Below, one piece after another: positions 16,355 through 23,704 of a stretch of 64,000 nucleotides of DNA (position 1 is the first letter of the stretch; each line of letters opens with the position of its first letter). The notes beneath the pieces were generated by a model. It searched no databases. It saw only the letters and a list, made by a program, of their open reading frames with translations, and was not told the DNA's origin. The stretch spans positions 856,271-920,270 of the forward strand of contig NZ_KE383843.1 in the NCBI RefSeq assembly GCF_000422465.1. The letters are read 5' to 3'. Source of the stretch: Paenibacillus harenae DSM 16969. Lineage in GTDB: Bacteria; Bacillota; Bacilli; Paenibacillales; Paenibacillaceae. A program made the position numbers and the translations under genes.

Positions 16355-17959
16355 CTATTCTTTCATCACCCGCTCATGGATCTCGGTAACGACTGCCCGG
16401 GCCGACTCAATGCCGCCAGCCATCCAGGCCGTAATGTAGCTCATATGCTCCCCGGCCAGATACACTCTCCGGTCGGGCTTGCACAATGTCGGATAGACGG
16501 TCTTGCGTTGATCGCCGGTATACGATACCCAGCCTCCGAGGTTATACTTGATTTTTTTCCAGTCGACGGAGAAGGAGGCTTCGAATTCCTGGTGATACTG
16601 CGGATGGATCTTAGCTCCCTGTCTCAGCGCATGAGCCTCGCGTTCCTGGTAGGACATCGCACCGATGTTGTCCGCATTCCCTCCGAAGGCGTAATAGCCC
16701 AGCAGCAGCCCTTTCTTCTGCATATAGCCGGTAGGCGGATAATAAATGGAGGAGATATCCATATTCGTCAACGTATTGCCGCCGTAGATTTGCTCATCCT
16801 CTTCCCAGAACCGGCGTTTGAACTGCAGGCCGATTTTGCCCGCAGAGGCATAGCCGATGCTGTCGATCGCTTTTTTCATCTCCGGCGAGAAGTCGGCTTT
16901 AATGGATTTCAGCACGGACAGCGGAATCGTGCAAATGCAGTAATCTGCTTCAACCTTAAGCGCCTCGCCGGTACCCAAATGTTTATACAGCACCGTAACG
17001 CCGTTTTCGCTTTGCTTAATTTCCGTAACCTCGGAATGAAATTGGATTTTACCTTTGAGACGTTTCTCGAACGCGTCCGGAATGGCATCGATGCCTCCAA
17101 CCGGATGGAACATCATCATTTGCTGATCATAGCTGTACTCGCTGCTGAGATAATTGCCGAACCCGGAATTAAGGATCGCATTCAAGCTGAATGGATCGCG
17201 GATAACGCCCGCATCGAGCTTGGCCCCCGGCTCGTCCTTGTAGCCGCCGCGGGAAGTGCCCTTGTAGAATAAATCCGCATCGAGTCCGCCTTCCGTACGC
17301 AGGTAGGCAACCAGCTTTTCTTTCTCATCGGCCGTAAGGGGCAAATCGAGCGCCGGCTGGTTCACCGCCTTGGCCATAAGCTCGGTGACGTAGCCGCGCA
17401 CGTCCGCCTTCGCCTCGCGTTTCCGGATCTTCTTGCCCGACAGTTCGCCTGCGTTCTCGTTATAGTAATAAGCATGATCGTTCACATTGTTGAAGGGTTC
17501 GATCGGAATGCCGAACTTCCGGATATACTCCATCGTTACGTGGAACTGGGGAATCCGCATCGGACCGGCATTAAAATATAAGCCGTCGGCGAAGCGGGCC
17601 ACCTGCTTCGGAGACCCGGTCTCGGCGACCGTCGTGCCGCGGCGGACGGACCAGATGCGGCCGCCCGAACGGGCCCGCGCTTCGAGTATCGTGCAATCGT
17701 AGCCGGCTTGTCCGAGCTCGTACGCAGCGGTCATGCCCGCAATACCGGCGCCAAGAATCACAATTTTTTTGCCTCCGCGCTTGCCCATCGACAGGTCGTT
17801 TTTATCCGGCGGTACAAAGTCGGCCGCCTTCAAGGTTTCCGGAGACAGCAGTCCGAGCGTCCCCATAACGCTGAATACCGCGGCCCCTCCTCCAAGCTTT
17901 CCTACCGTGCTCAAAAACTGCCGCCTTGACATTTCGCCTGGCGTTTTCGTGGACTCCAT
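16355..17959 (-). CDS. Tat-exported L-amino-acid oxidase (flavin amine oxidase family)
   Basis: A flavoprotein of 534 residues predicted to oxidise L-amino acids outside the cell to imino acids, with release of hydrogen peroxide. The Tat signal is MSRRQFLSTVGKLGGGAAVF. The mature part has the FAD motif VILGAGIAGMTAAYELGQAG, then EARARSGGRI. The segment GPMRIPQFHVTMEYIRKFGI closely resembles the G-x-M-R-x-P region of snake-venom-type L-amino-acid oxidases, which separates it from monoamine oxidases. The C-terminal FAD region reads VYLAGEHMSYITAWMAGGIE. The start at 17959 follows GGGAGTGAGCAGG; an ATG at 17974 lacks a ribosome site. It is the first gene of oxidase-ridA-tatA. A perfect GlnR/TnrA-type operator lies about 80 bases upstream. 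Amino-acid specificity is unknown. Confidence 0.9.
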   Translation of the reverse strand: MESTKTPGEMSRRQFLSTVGKLGGGAAVFSVMGTLGLLSPETLKAADFVPPDKNDLSMGKRGGKKIVILGAGIAGMTAAYELGQAGYDCTILEARARSGGRIWSVRRGTTVAETGSPKQVARFADGLYFNAGPMRIPQFHVTMEYIRKFGIPIEPFNNVNDHAYYYNENAGELSGKKIRKREAKADVRGYVTELMAKAVNQPALDLPLTADEKEKLVAYLRTEGGLDADLFYKGTSRGGYKDEPGAKLDAGVIRDPFSLNAILNSGFGNYLSSEYSYDQQMMMFHPVGGIDAIPDAFEKRLKGKIQFHSEVTEIKQSENGVTVLYKHLGTGEALKVEADYCICTIPLSVLKSIKADFSPEMKKAIDSIGYASAGKIGLQFKRRFWEEDEQIYGGNTLTNMDISSIYYPPTGYMQKKGLLLGYYAFGGNADNIGAMSYQEREAHALRQGAKIHPQYHQEFEASFSVDWKKIKYNLGGWVSYTGDQRKTVYPTLCKPDRRVYLAGEHMSYITAWMAGGIESARAVVTEIHERVMKE

Positions 17960-18039
17960 CCTGCTCACTCCCATTCGTCAGCTTCGTTGTGTAACCCAAC
18001 GAGAAGATAACACGGAAAAAGAGGGGAGTTCTATTATTG

Positions 18040-18056
18040 TGTTAGATAATCTAACA
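18040..18056. promoter_or_regulatory. GlnR/TnrA-type operator upstream of the oxidase operon
   Basis: TGTTAGATAATCTAACA matches the nitrogen-control consensus TGTNANAWWWTMTNACA at every position and is nearly palindromic. On the minus strand it is followed within two bases by AATAAT, a possible -10 for the oxidase gene, though no good -35 is visible. It lies in the divergent gap between the oxidase and the GlnR-like gene, closer to the oxidase. Confidence 0.75.
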
Positions 18057-18222
18057 TAGATTATTTTTGGTCATTTGATCTCATGCGATAAATATCATGA
18101 ATATAGTCGTAAAAACCCAGAAAAATCGCTGGAATATGAAGTAGATAAAAGCGCGAGTAGTTCATGAAGACCATTGTCATTATTTAAAACACTTGCTAAA
18201 ATCACATCAAAAGACAAATTTA

Positions 18223-18239
18223 TGTTAAGTTAGTTGACT
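18223..18239. promoter_or_regulatory. Partial GlnR/TnrA-type site before the regulator gene
   Basis: TGTTAAGTTAGTTGACT keeps the left half TGTTA and most of the right half (TGAC) of the nitrogen-control operator but loses the final A and several centre positions. It lies about 57 bases upstream of the regulator start and could allow autoregulation. Weak match. Confidence 0.3.
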
Positions 18240-18295
18240 AAATGCGTATTGTTTATGGAAACTTTGAAACCCATTATCCACTAGGAGGCGAAGCT

Positions 18296-18532
18296 ATGAG
18301 TAAAAAGGTAATCAGTATCGGGATGGTTCGAGAAATGACAGGCCTTACGGAACGCCAGATTCGTTATTACGAGGATAAGCGGCTCATCTTCCCTGCAAGG
18401 TCGCCCGGGGGAGCAAGGAAGTTCTCATTTGAAGATGTCGAGCATTTGAAAGAAATTCAGCAAAAAATGAAAGACGGCTTCCATACGTTCGAATTGCGCA
18501 AATCCTGCTTCAGCCATCAAGCGCGTACCTAA
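18296..18532 (+). CDS. Short GlnR/TnrA-like MerR-family regulator
   Basis: The 78-residue protein opens SKKVISIGMVREMTGLTERQ and continues IRYYEDKRLIFPARSPGGAR, almost the DNA-binding domain of B. subtilis TnrA and GlnR (winged helix, MerR superfamily). TnrA (110 aa) and GlnR (135 aa) carry a C-terminal region that senses glutamine synthetase. Here the chain ends about ten residues after the domain, with an unrelated-looking CFSHQART, so that sensing tail is missing. Neither other frame of the following DNA restores it convincingly. The ATG at 18296 follows CTAGGAGGCGAAGCT; the frame is open further upstream without a ribosome site. It is followed 24 bases later by tatC. Confidence 0.88.
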   Translation: MSKKVISIGMVREMTGLTERQIRYYEDKRLIFPARSPGGARKFSFEDVEHLKEIQQKMKDGFHTFELRKSCFSHQART

Positions 18533-18556
18533 CGTGCGGGAAAGGGGCGCTGCTTC

Positions 18557-19306
18557 ATGATCAAACAAACGATCATGCCGTTAATGGGGCATATCATCGA
18601 GCTGCGAAAGCAGCTTATTGCCATTTTTGCCATATTTATTGTCAGTACGGCGGCCGGTCTTGCCGTTTCGCCATACATTTTCGATTATATAAAAAATACG
18701 CCTCCGGCTTCCGGGCTCGAGTGGAATGTGTTCTCGCCATTCGACGGCATTCGGATGTATATGAGCATCGCGATGATCTGCGCCTTAACCTTAACGCTTC
18801 CCATAGCTCTCTTCCTATTATGGAGCTTCGTCAAGAAGGGACTGCATCGGCATGAGAGAGCGGCAGCGCTCCGTTATATTCCATACAGCGTGCTCTGCCT
18901 GCTGCTCGGAATTGGCTTCGGCTATTATGTCGTACTGCCGACAAGCTTCTCCTTCATCTCTGCCATATCGGAGAAGATGAATCTTGTCGAAACCTACGGA
19001 ATCACCCAGTACTTTAGCTTTATGATCCATATTATTCTACCGGTGGCCGCAGCCTTCGAGCTGCCGATTATCGTCATGTTTCTGACCAAAATCGGGCTTT
19101 TAACCCCGCAGCTGCTGCACAAATCGCGCCGTTACGCTTACTTGATCCTGGTCATTGCGGCCAACCTGCTGTCGCCTCCGGATTTTATCTCCGCTTTCAT
19201 TATTCTCATCCCGCTTTCCGCGCTCTTTGAGATCAGCGTCTTTCTCTCTCGGCTCGTGCATCGCAAACGGCCGGCGTTTGCCGCAGACGCGGAACCTGCA
19301 GCTTGA
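18557..19306 (+). CDS. tatC: Twin-arginine translocase subunit TatC
   Basis: The 249-residue polytopic membrane protein has six predicted helices and TatC landmarks: the N-terminal H-I-I-E-L-R-K-Q-L motif, a Pro-rich first periplasmic loop, and F-E-L-P-I-I-V before helix 5, then a SPPDFISAF segment after it. TatC recognises twin-arginine signals. It lies in an operon with the GlnR-like regulator and is divergent from the oxidase-ridA-tatA operon, so the window holds a complete minimal TatAC pair beside its probable cargo. The start follows AAAGGGGCGCTGCTTC. Confidence 0.95.
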   Translation: MIKQTIMPLMGHIIELRKQLIAIFAIFIVSTAAGLAVSPYIFDYIKNTPPASGLEWNVFSPFDGIRMYMSIAMICALTLTLPIALFLLWSFVKKGLHRHERAAALRYIPYSVLCLLLGIGFGYYVVLPTSFSFISAISEKMNLVETYGITQYFSFMIHIILPVAAAFELPIIVMFLTKIGLLTPQLLHKSRRYAYLILVIAANLLSPPDFISAFIILIPLSALFEISVFLSRLVHRKRPAFAADAEPAA

Positions 19307-19333
19307 GTAGTTTGGTGTAAGACAAGAGACGCC

Positions 19334-19359
19334 CTGAATGCAGATCGATCTGCATTCAG
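19334..19359. repeat. Perfect 26-bp palindrome after tatC
   Basis: The sequence CTGAATGCAGATC is followed directly by its exact reverse complement, giving a loop-free 26-bp palindrome 27 bases after the tatC stop. It can form a terminator stem, and flanking GCC/GGC bases extend it slightly, but there is no T tract on either strand. Confidence 0.6.
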
Positions 19360-19393
19360 AGCGCCCTCGTTAATCCGGCTTTTGGTATGTCGA

Positions 19394-19416
19394 CCGCACA
19401 TTGAAAGCATGTGCGG
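19394..19416. terminator. Hairpin after the DUF420 gene
   Basis: Stem CCGCAC(A)/(T)GTGCGG with a nine-base centre lies 15 bases from the DUF420 gene stop. No T tract follows, so it is a weak or factor-assisted terminator, or only an mRNA 3'-end hairpin. Confidence 0.4.
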
Positions 19417-19430
19417 CTATAACTGGCCCC

Positions 19431-19952
19431 TTAATAATAAGGCGATATCATCAGGTAGACAACGACGCCTGTAAGGCTAACATACAGCCAGATCGGCATT
19501 GTCCACCTTGCGATTTTGCGATGCTTCTCTACCTTCATTTGCAGCCCGCGAACGACCGACAAGAGCGCAAGCGGCACAACCACGATTGCCAGCAGGATGT
19601 GCGTCAGCAGAATAAAGAAATAGATCGGCCGAAGGATACCTTCTCCACCGTATTTGGTCGACTCCGTCAAGTAGTGATACGTGACATAAGATACGAGAAA
19701 CAGCGTCGTCGAGGTGAAGGCCGCGCCGATAAACGCACGGTGCATGCGCACATTTTTTCTCCGGATGGCGGCCAGCGCTATGCACAGCGCAAGGAAGGTG
19801 AAGCAATTAAAAATCGCATTCAGCAAAGGCAGAATCGTTACGTCAAAGTGAATCTCCCCTTCATAAGCCGGCAAGAAAAACAAAACGGCAATAATCCCGA
19901 CAAGCGCAAGCGTTAATACGGCAATAAGCGGCGTATAGTTTTTTTCTTTCAA
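19431..19952 (-). CDS. DUF420 membrane protein (YozB/CtaM-like)
   Basis: The 173-residue protein has five predicted helices and the DUF420 pattern with conserved histidines (NVRMHRAFIG, YVTYHYL, ILLTHILLA, EKHRKIARWTMPIWLY). The Staphylococcus aureus member CtaM is needed for maturation of a heme-copper oxidase, so a role in terminal oxidase assembly is likely. The start is TTG, eight bases from AGGAGG. No oxidase gene lies nearby in this window. Confidence 0.85.
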   Translation of the reverse strand: MKEKNYTPLIAVLTLALVGIIAVLFFLPAYEGEIHFDVTILPLLNAIFNCFTFLALCIALAAIRRKNVRMHRAFIGAAFTSTTLFLVSYVTYHYLTESTKYGGEGILRPIYFFILLTHILLAIVVVPLALLSVVRGLQMKVEKHRKIARWTMPIWLYVSLTGVVVYLMISPYY

Positions 19953-20121
19953 GCGGATAACCTCCTGATTATGTACGCATCGGACTGATCAAGCGCGTAC
20001 AGCGCCTTCTTCCTAACCTTATCCGAACGCCCGCTTGAAATCAATTTGTTTTGCGCCTGATTTGTAACGAAAAATCGAATTATGTCGAGACATCTAATAT
20101 ACATTCGGGAGCGGAAATTGT

Positions 20122-20173
20122 GCAAAAAGAAGAAGCCTTCCCGCAGGCGCAAACACGCCGGTGCAGGAAAGCC
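20122..20173 (-). terminator. Terminator of ppnP
   Basis: Minus-strand hairpin GGCTTTCCTGCA..GGCG-tgttt-GCGCC..TGCGGGAAGGC followed by TTCTTCTTTTT, about 25 bases beyond the ppnP stop. Confidence 0.75.
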
Positions 20174-20197
20174 CCTTACTTTGAGACACCGCTCTGT

Positions 20198-20515
20198 TTA
20201 CTCGTAAATATACGAGCAGCAGTAATCTGTCACTTCAGCAACCTGAAGCTTGAATTTTGTGTTGGCAGGCACTGTGAATTCGCCTTCGCCCTGAATGTGG
20301 ATCCAATCGGATTCGCCCGGAAGCAGAACCTTCAGATCGCCGGCCAGAATCTCCATGATCTCAACGCAATCCGTTCCAAACTCATAGTCGCCCGGAAGCA
20401 TGATGCCGAGCGTTTTTTTCGTTCCGTCCGCGAACAAGACGGCGCGGCTTGTTACTTTGCCGTCGAAGTAGACATTTGCCTTCTTGACGACCGATACATT
20501 TTCGAATTGAGACAT
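20198..20515 (-). CDS. ppnP: Pyrimidine/purine nucleoside phosphorylase PpnP
   Basis: The 105-residue single cupin-like domain matches the PpnP (YaiE, DUF1255) family (NVYFDGKVTSRAVLF, LGIMLPGDYEFGTD, SCY-like C-terminal). The E. coli enzyme cleaves several nucleosides with phosphate to free base and ribose 1-phosphate. It lies 50 bases downstream of tkt, another pentose-phosphate enzyme, and may be co-transcribed. The start follows GGAGATTACGCTCACC. Confidence 0.92.
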   Translation of the reverse strand: MSQFENVSVVKKANVYFDGKVTSRAVLFADGTKKTLGIMLPGDYEFGTDCVEIMEILAGDLKVLLPGESDWIHIQGEGEFTVPANTKFKLQVAEVTDYCCSYIYE

Positions 20516-20565
20516 GGTGAGCGTAATCTCCTTTATCTATCAGATGCTGTGGTTAAGCGTCGTTA

Positions 20566-22584
20566 CTACAGTAATGCCTTCACTTTGCTAACCACGTTCT
20601 CAACCGTGAAGCCGTATTCTTTGATTACGCGGTCGCCAGGCGCGGATGCGCCGAAACGGTCGATGGCGAGAATATCGCCCTGATCTCCCGTGTAACGCTC
20701 CCAGCCGAACGGATGAGCCATTTCAATCGCAAGACGGGCTTTAACATCAGGAAGCAGGACGGCGTTTTTGTATTCCTTCGATTGCTTCTCGAACAGATCC
20801 CAGCTCGGCATGCTGATGACGCGGACTTGAATGCCTTCTTCCGCCAATGCTTTCTGAGCCGCTACAGCCAATTGAACCTCGGAGCCCGTCGCCAAAATTT
20901 GCGCTTGCGGCTTGCCGTTCGCGGCATCGGATACGACATATGCGCCGCGGCGGAGGTTCTCGTGAATATGGTTCACCGTTCCTTCTAGGATCGGCAGGTT
21001 CTGGCGAGTCAGAACAAGCGCAACCGGGTTGCCCGTGTTCTCGACCGCGTAAGCCCAAGCGGCGGAAGTTTCGTTTCCGTCAGCCGGACGAATGACCGTC
21101 AAGTCAGGAATGATGCGGATCGAAGCCAGCTGCTCGATCGGTTCATGGGTAGGACCGTCTTCGCCAACCGCGATGCTGTCATGCGTCAACACGTACACGA
21201 CTGGCAGCTTCATCAATGAAGCAAGACGAACAGCCGGACGCAGGTAATCCGTAAAGACGAAGAAGGTGCCGCCGAATACTTTCAAGCCGCTGTGAAGGGC
21301 GATACCGTTCATGGCTGCAGCCATGCCGAACTCGCGAACGCCGAAATAGATGTTGCGGCCGTCGTAGCTGCCCGGCTTGAACTGCGTCAAGCCCTTCAGA
21401 TGCGTCATCGTCGAGCTTTCAAGGTCAGCCGATCCGCCCACAAGGTTAGGTACGTTTTTGGCTAATCCGTTAAGCGCGTTTCCTGAAGCAACGCGGGTCG
21501 ATAACGGCTTGTCTTCCGTCGTATATGAAGGAAGGTCTGCGTCCCAACCATCCGGCAATGCCCCGGAGATCGCGATTTCGAATTGCGCCGCAAGCTCGGG
21601 ATAAGCTTTCTTGTAAGCTGCGAAGCTTGCATCCCATGCTGCGTTAGCTTGCCCGCCGCTGTTTTTCACTTCTGCAAAATGAGCGCGCACCTCGTCCGGC
21701 ACATGGAATTGATGCTCTTCGTTCCAGCCGTAGGCTTGCTTCGTCAATTTTGTTTCTTCAGCGCCAAGCGGCGATCCGTGAGGTCCCGCATGTCCTCCTT
21801 TGCCGCCTTTATTCGGGCTGCCGTATCCGATCACGGTTTTCACTTCGATCAATGTCGGTTTAGACGGATCGGCTTGCGCGTCTGCGATCGCTTTGGACAA
21901 TGCCGTAAGATCATTGCCGTCTTCTACGCGCAGCACCTGCCAGCCGTAGCCTTCGAAACGCTTCTGAACGCTTTCGGAGTAGGACAGGCTCAGCTCGCCG
22001 TCAAGCGAAATGTCGTTCGAATCATACAGCACGACCAATTTGCCGAGACCCAAGTGGCCTGCGAAAGAAGCAGCCTCGTGGGAGATGCCTTCCATAAGGT
22101 CGCCGTCGCCGCAAATCGAATAAGTGAAGTGGTTGATCACTTCATGGCCCTCTTTGTTATATGTAGCCGCGAGCTGCGCTTCCGCAAGCGCCATGCCGAC
22201 AGCCATCGCGATGCCTTGTCCAAGCGGACCGGTTGTCGCGTCCACGCCGGCCGTGTGGCCGAACTCCGGGTGGCCCGGCGTCAGGGAGCCCCATTGACGG
22301 AAATTTTGCAGCTCTTCCAGCGGAAGATCATATCCGGAAAGGTGCAGCAGGCTGTACAGCAGCATCGAACCGTGTCCGGCGGAAAGCACGAAACGGTCGC
22401 GGTTAATCCAAGTCGGGTTCGACGGGTTATGCTTCATATTTTTGGCAAAGAGCTGATACCCCATTGGGGCTGCGCCCATCGGCATACCCGGGTGGCCTGA
22501 TTTCGCTTTCTCGATAGCGTCGATCGCAAGGGTGCGGATCGTATCGATCGACAGCTGTTCAATCGATTTTTGTGTAACCGTCAT
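20566..22584 (-). CDS. tkt: Transketolase
   Basis: The 672-residue thiamine-diphosphate enzyme of the pentose phosphate pathway moves two-carbon ketol units between sugar phosphates. It has an N-terminal pyrophosphate domain (GHPGMPMGAAPM, GHGSMLLYSLLHL, GDGDLMEG for Mg/ThDP), a pyrimidine domain with catalytic Glu in GVREFGMAAAMNG, and the C-terminal domain. Full length. The start follows ATAGGAGGAAATAGA. Confidence 0.97.
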   Translation of the reverse strand: MTVTQKSIEQLSIDTIRTLAIDAIEKAKSGHPGMPMGAAPMGYQLFAKNMKHNPSNPTWINRDRFVLSAGHGSMLLYSLLHLSGYDLPLEELQNFRQWGSLTPGHPEFGHTAGVDATTGPLGQGIAMAVGMALAEAQLAATYNKEGHEVINHFTYSICGDGDLMEGISHEAASFAGHLGLGKLVVLYDSNDISLDGELSLSYSESVQKRFEGYGWQVLRVEDGNDLTALSKAIADAQADPSKPTLIEVKTVIGYGSPNKGGKGGHAGPHGSPLGAEETKLTKQAYGWNEEHQFHVPDEVRAHFAEVKNSGGQANAAWDASFAAYKKAYPELAAQFEIAISGALPDGWDADLPSYTTEDKPLSTRVASGNALNGLAKNVPNLVGGSADLESSTMTHLKGLTQFKPGSYDGRNIYFGVREFGMAAAMNGIALHSGLKVFGGTFFVFTDYLRPAVRLASLMKLPVVYVLTHDSIAVGEDGPTHEPIEQLASIRIIPDLTVIRPADGNETSAAWAYAVENTGNPVALVLTRQNLPILEGTVNHIHENLRRGAYVVSDAANGKPQAQILATGSEVQLAVAAQKALAEEGIQVRVISMPSWDLFEKQSKEYKNAVLLPDVKARLAIEMAHPFGWERYTGDQGDILAIDRFGASAPGDRVIKEYGFTVENVVSKVKALL

Positions 22585-22745
22585 TTCTATTTCCTCCTAT
22601 TATCTAATCTGATCTCATTTTGCTCGTTATATGGTTTCTCATTAACGATTCAGCTTATACCAGCACGAAATAGCTTTGAATATTGTATCACTCCGCATAG
22701 GCGTTTTCCATTCTTTAATAGCTGAAACAACGCGCAGACATGCGG

Positions 22746-23648
22746 TTAGTTGAAGACGACCGTTTTGTTTTGATGCACGATGACCCGATCCTCGATATGC
22801 CATTTCACGGCGCGGGCCAGAACGACACGCTCGATTGTCCGTCCGATCCGCTTCAGGTCGTCGACATTGTCGCGATGGCTGACGCGCTGGACGTCCTGCT
22901 CGACAATCGGTCCGCCGTCAAGCTCTTCCGTCACGTAATGTGCCGTTGCGCCGATGATTTTCACCCCGCGGGTATAGGCCTGCGCATACGGCTTGCCGCC
23001 GACGAAAGCCGGAAGGAAAGAGTGGTGAATATTGATAATGCGGTTCGGGAAATGCTCTATAAATTTCGGCGAGATGATCTGCATATAGCGGGCAAGCACA
23101 ATGAGATCGGCTTTATCCGCAACGGTCTCCATTTGCTCGCGCTCCGCTTCAGCCTTCGTGCCGGCCGTTACCGGAATGTGATAAAACGGGATGCCGAACG
23201 ATTCCACAAGCTCCCGCATATCCGGATGGTTGCTGATAACCATCGAGATATCCGCATTCAGGTCCCCCGCCTTCCACTGCCACAGCAGCTCCAGCAAGCA
23301 ATGATCCTCTTTGGATACGAAAATGGCGAGACGCTTCTTGCGGCTCGCGCGGAACGTATGCCATTTCATATCGAAGCGGTCCGCGACTCTGGCGAAATCC
23401 TCAACCAGCACGGGCAGCTCCTTGTCCAAATCGTTCAAATCGAATTCGAAGCGGATAAAAAACATGCCGCCCTCCGGATCCATCGTATATTGATCCGACT
23501 GGACGATGTTTGCTCCGTGCTCATACAAAAAATGCGATACGGCCGCCACGATGCCCGGACGGTCCGGGCAGGCGATCAGCATGCGCGCCCGGCCGCTTTG
23601 TCCGCCGGGTGCCTTGCTCATAGCTGAAGGGCTAAATTCAGATGACAT
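22746..23648 (-). CDS. purU: Formyltetrahydrofolate deformylase
   Basis: The 300-residue enzyme hydrolyses 10-formyl-tetrahydrofolate to formate and tetrahydrofolate, balancing one-carbon pools. An N-terminal ACT domain (about 20-100: IACPDRPGIVAAVSHFLYEH) precedes a formyltransferase-like domain with NIHHSFLPAFVGGKPY and the DGGPIVEQD motif. The ATG at 23648 follows AAAGGAAGTTTGAGCTTG; an in-frame GTG seven codons upstream overlaps that site and is rejected. Confidence 0.95.
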   Translation of the reverse strand: MSSEFSPSAMSKAPGGQSGRARMLIACPDRPGIVAAVSHFLYEHGANIVQSDQYTMDPEGGMFFIRFEFDLNDLDKELPVLVEDFARVADRFDMKWHTFRASRKKRLAIFVSKEDHCLLELLWQWKAGDLNADISMVISNHPDMRELVESFGIPFYHIPVTAGTKAEAEREQMETVADKADLIVLARYMQIISPKFIEHFPNRIINIHHSFLPAFVGGKPYAQAYTRGVKIIGATAHYVTEELDGGPIVEQDVQRVSHRDNVDDLKRIGRTIERVVLARAVKWHIEDRVIVHQNKTVVFN

Positions 23649-23704
23649 CAAGCTCAAACTTCCTTTCACGACGAAATGAAATTGTACGACAATCCAGCTT
23701 TATG

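Noticed and set aside
15740..17272. Long open frame of 510 codons on the plus strand
   Set aside because: Antisense to the amino-acid oxidase and ridA genes; composition is typical of a shadow frame.
20082..20093. Palindrome ATGTCGAGACAT upstream of the DUF420 gene
   Set aside because: Too short and not matching any operator I know; reported as chance unless found repeatedly.
19949..20152. 67-codon frame upstream of the DUF420 gene
   Set aside because: It has no ribosome site, overlaps the terminator of ppnP and the DUF420 promoter region, and ends at the DUF420 start.
21583..22500. Open frame of 305 codons on the plus strand
   Set aside because: Antisense to transketolase.
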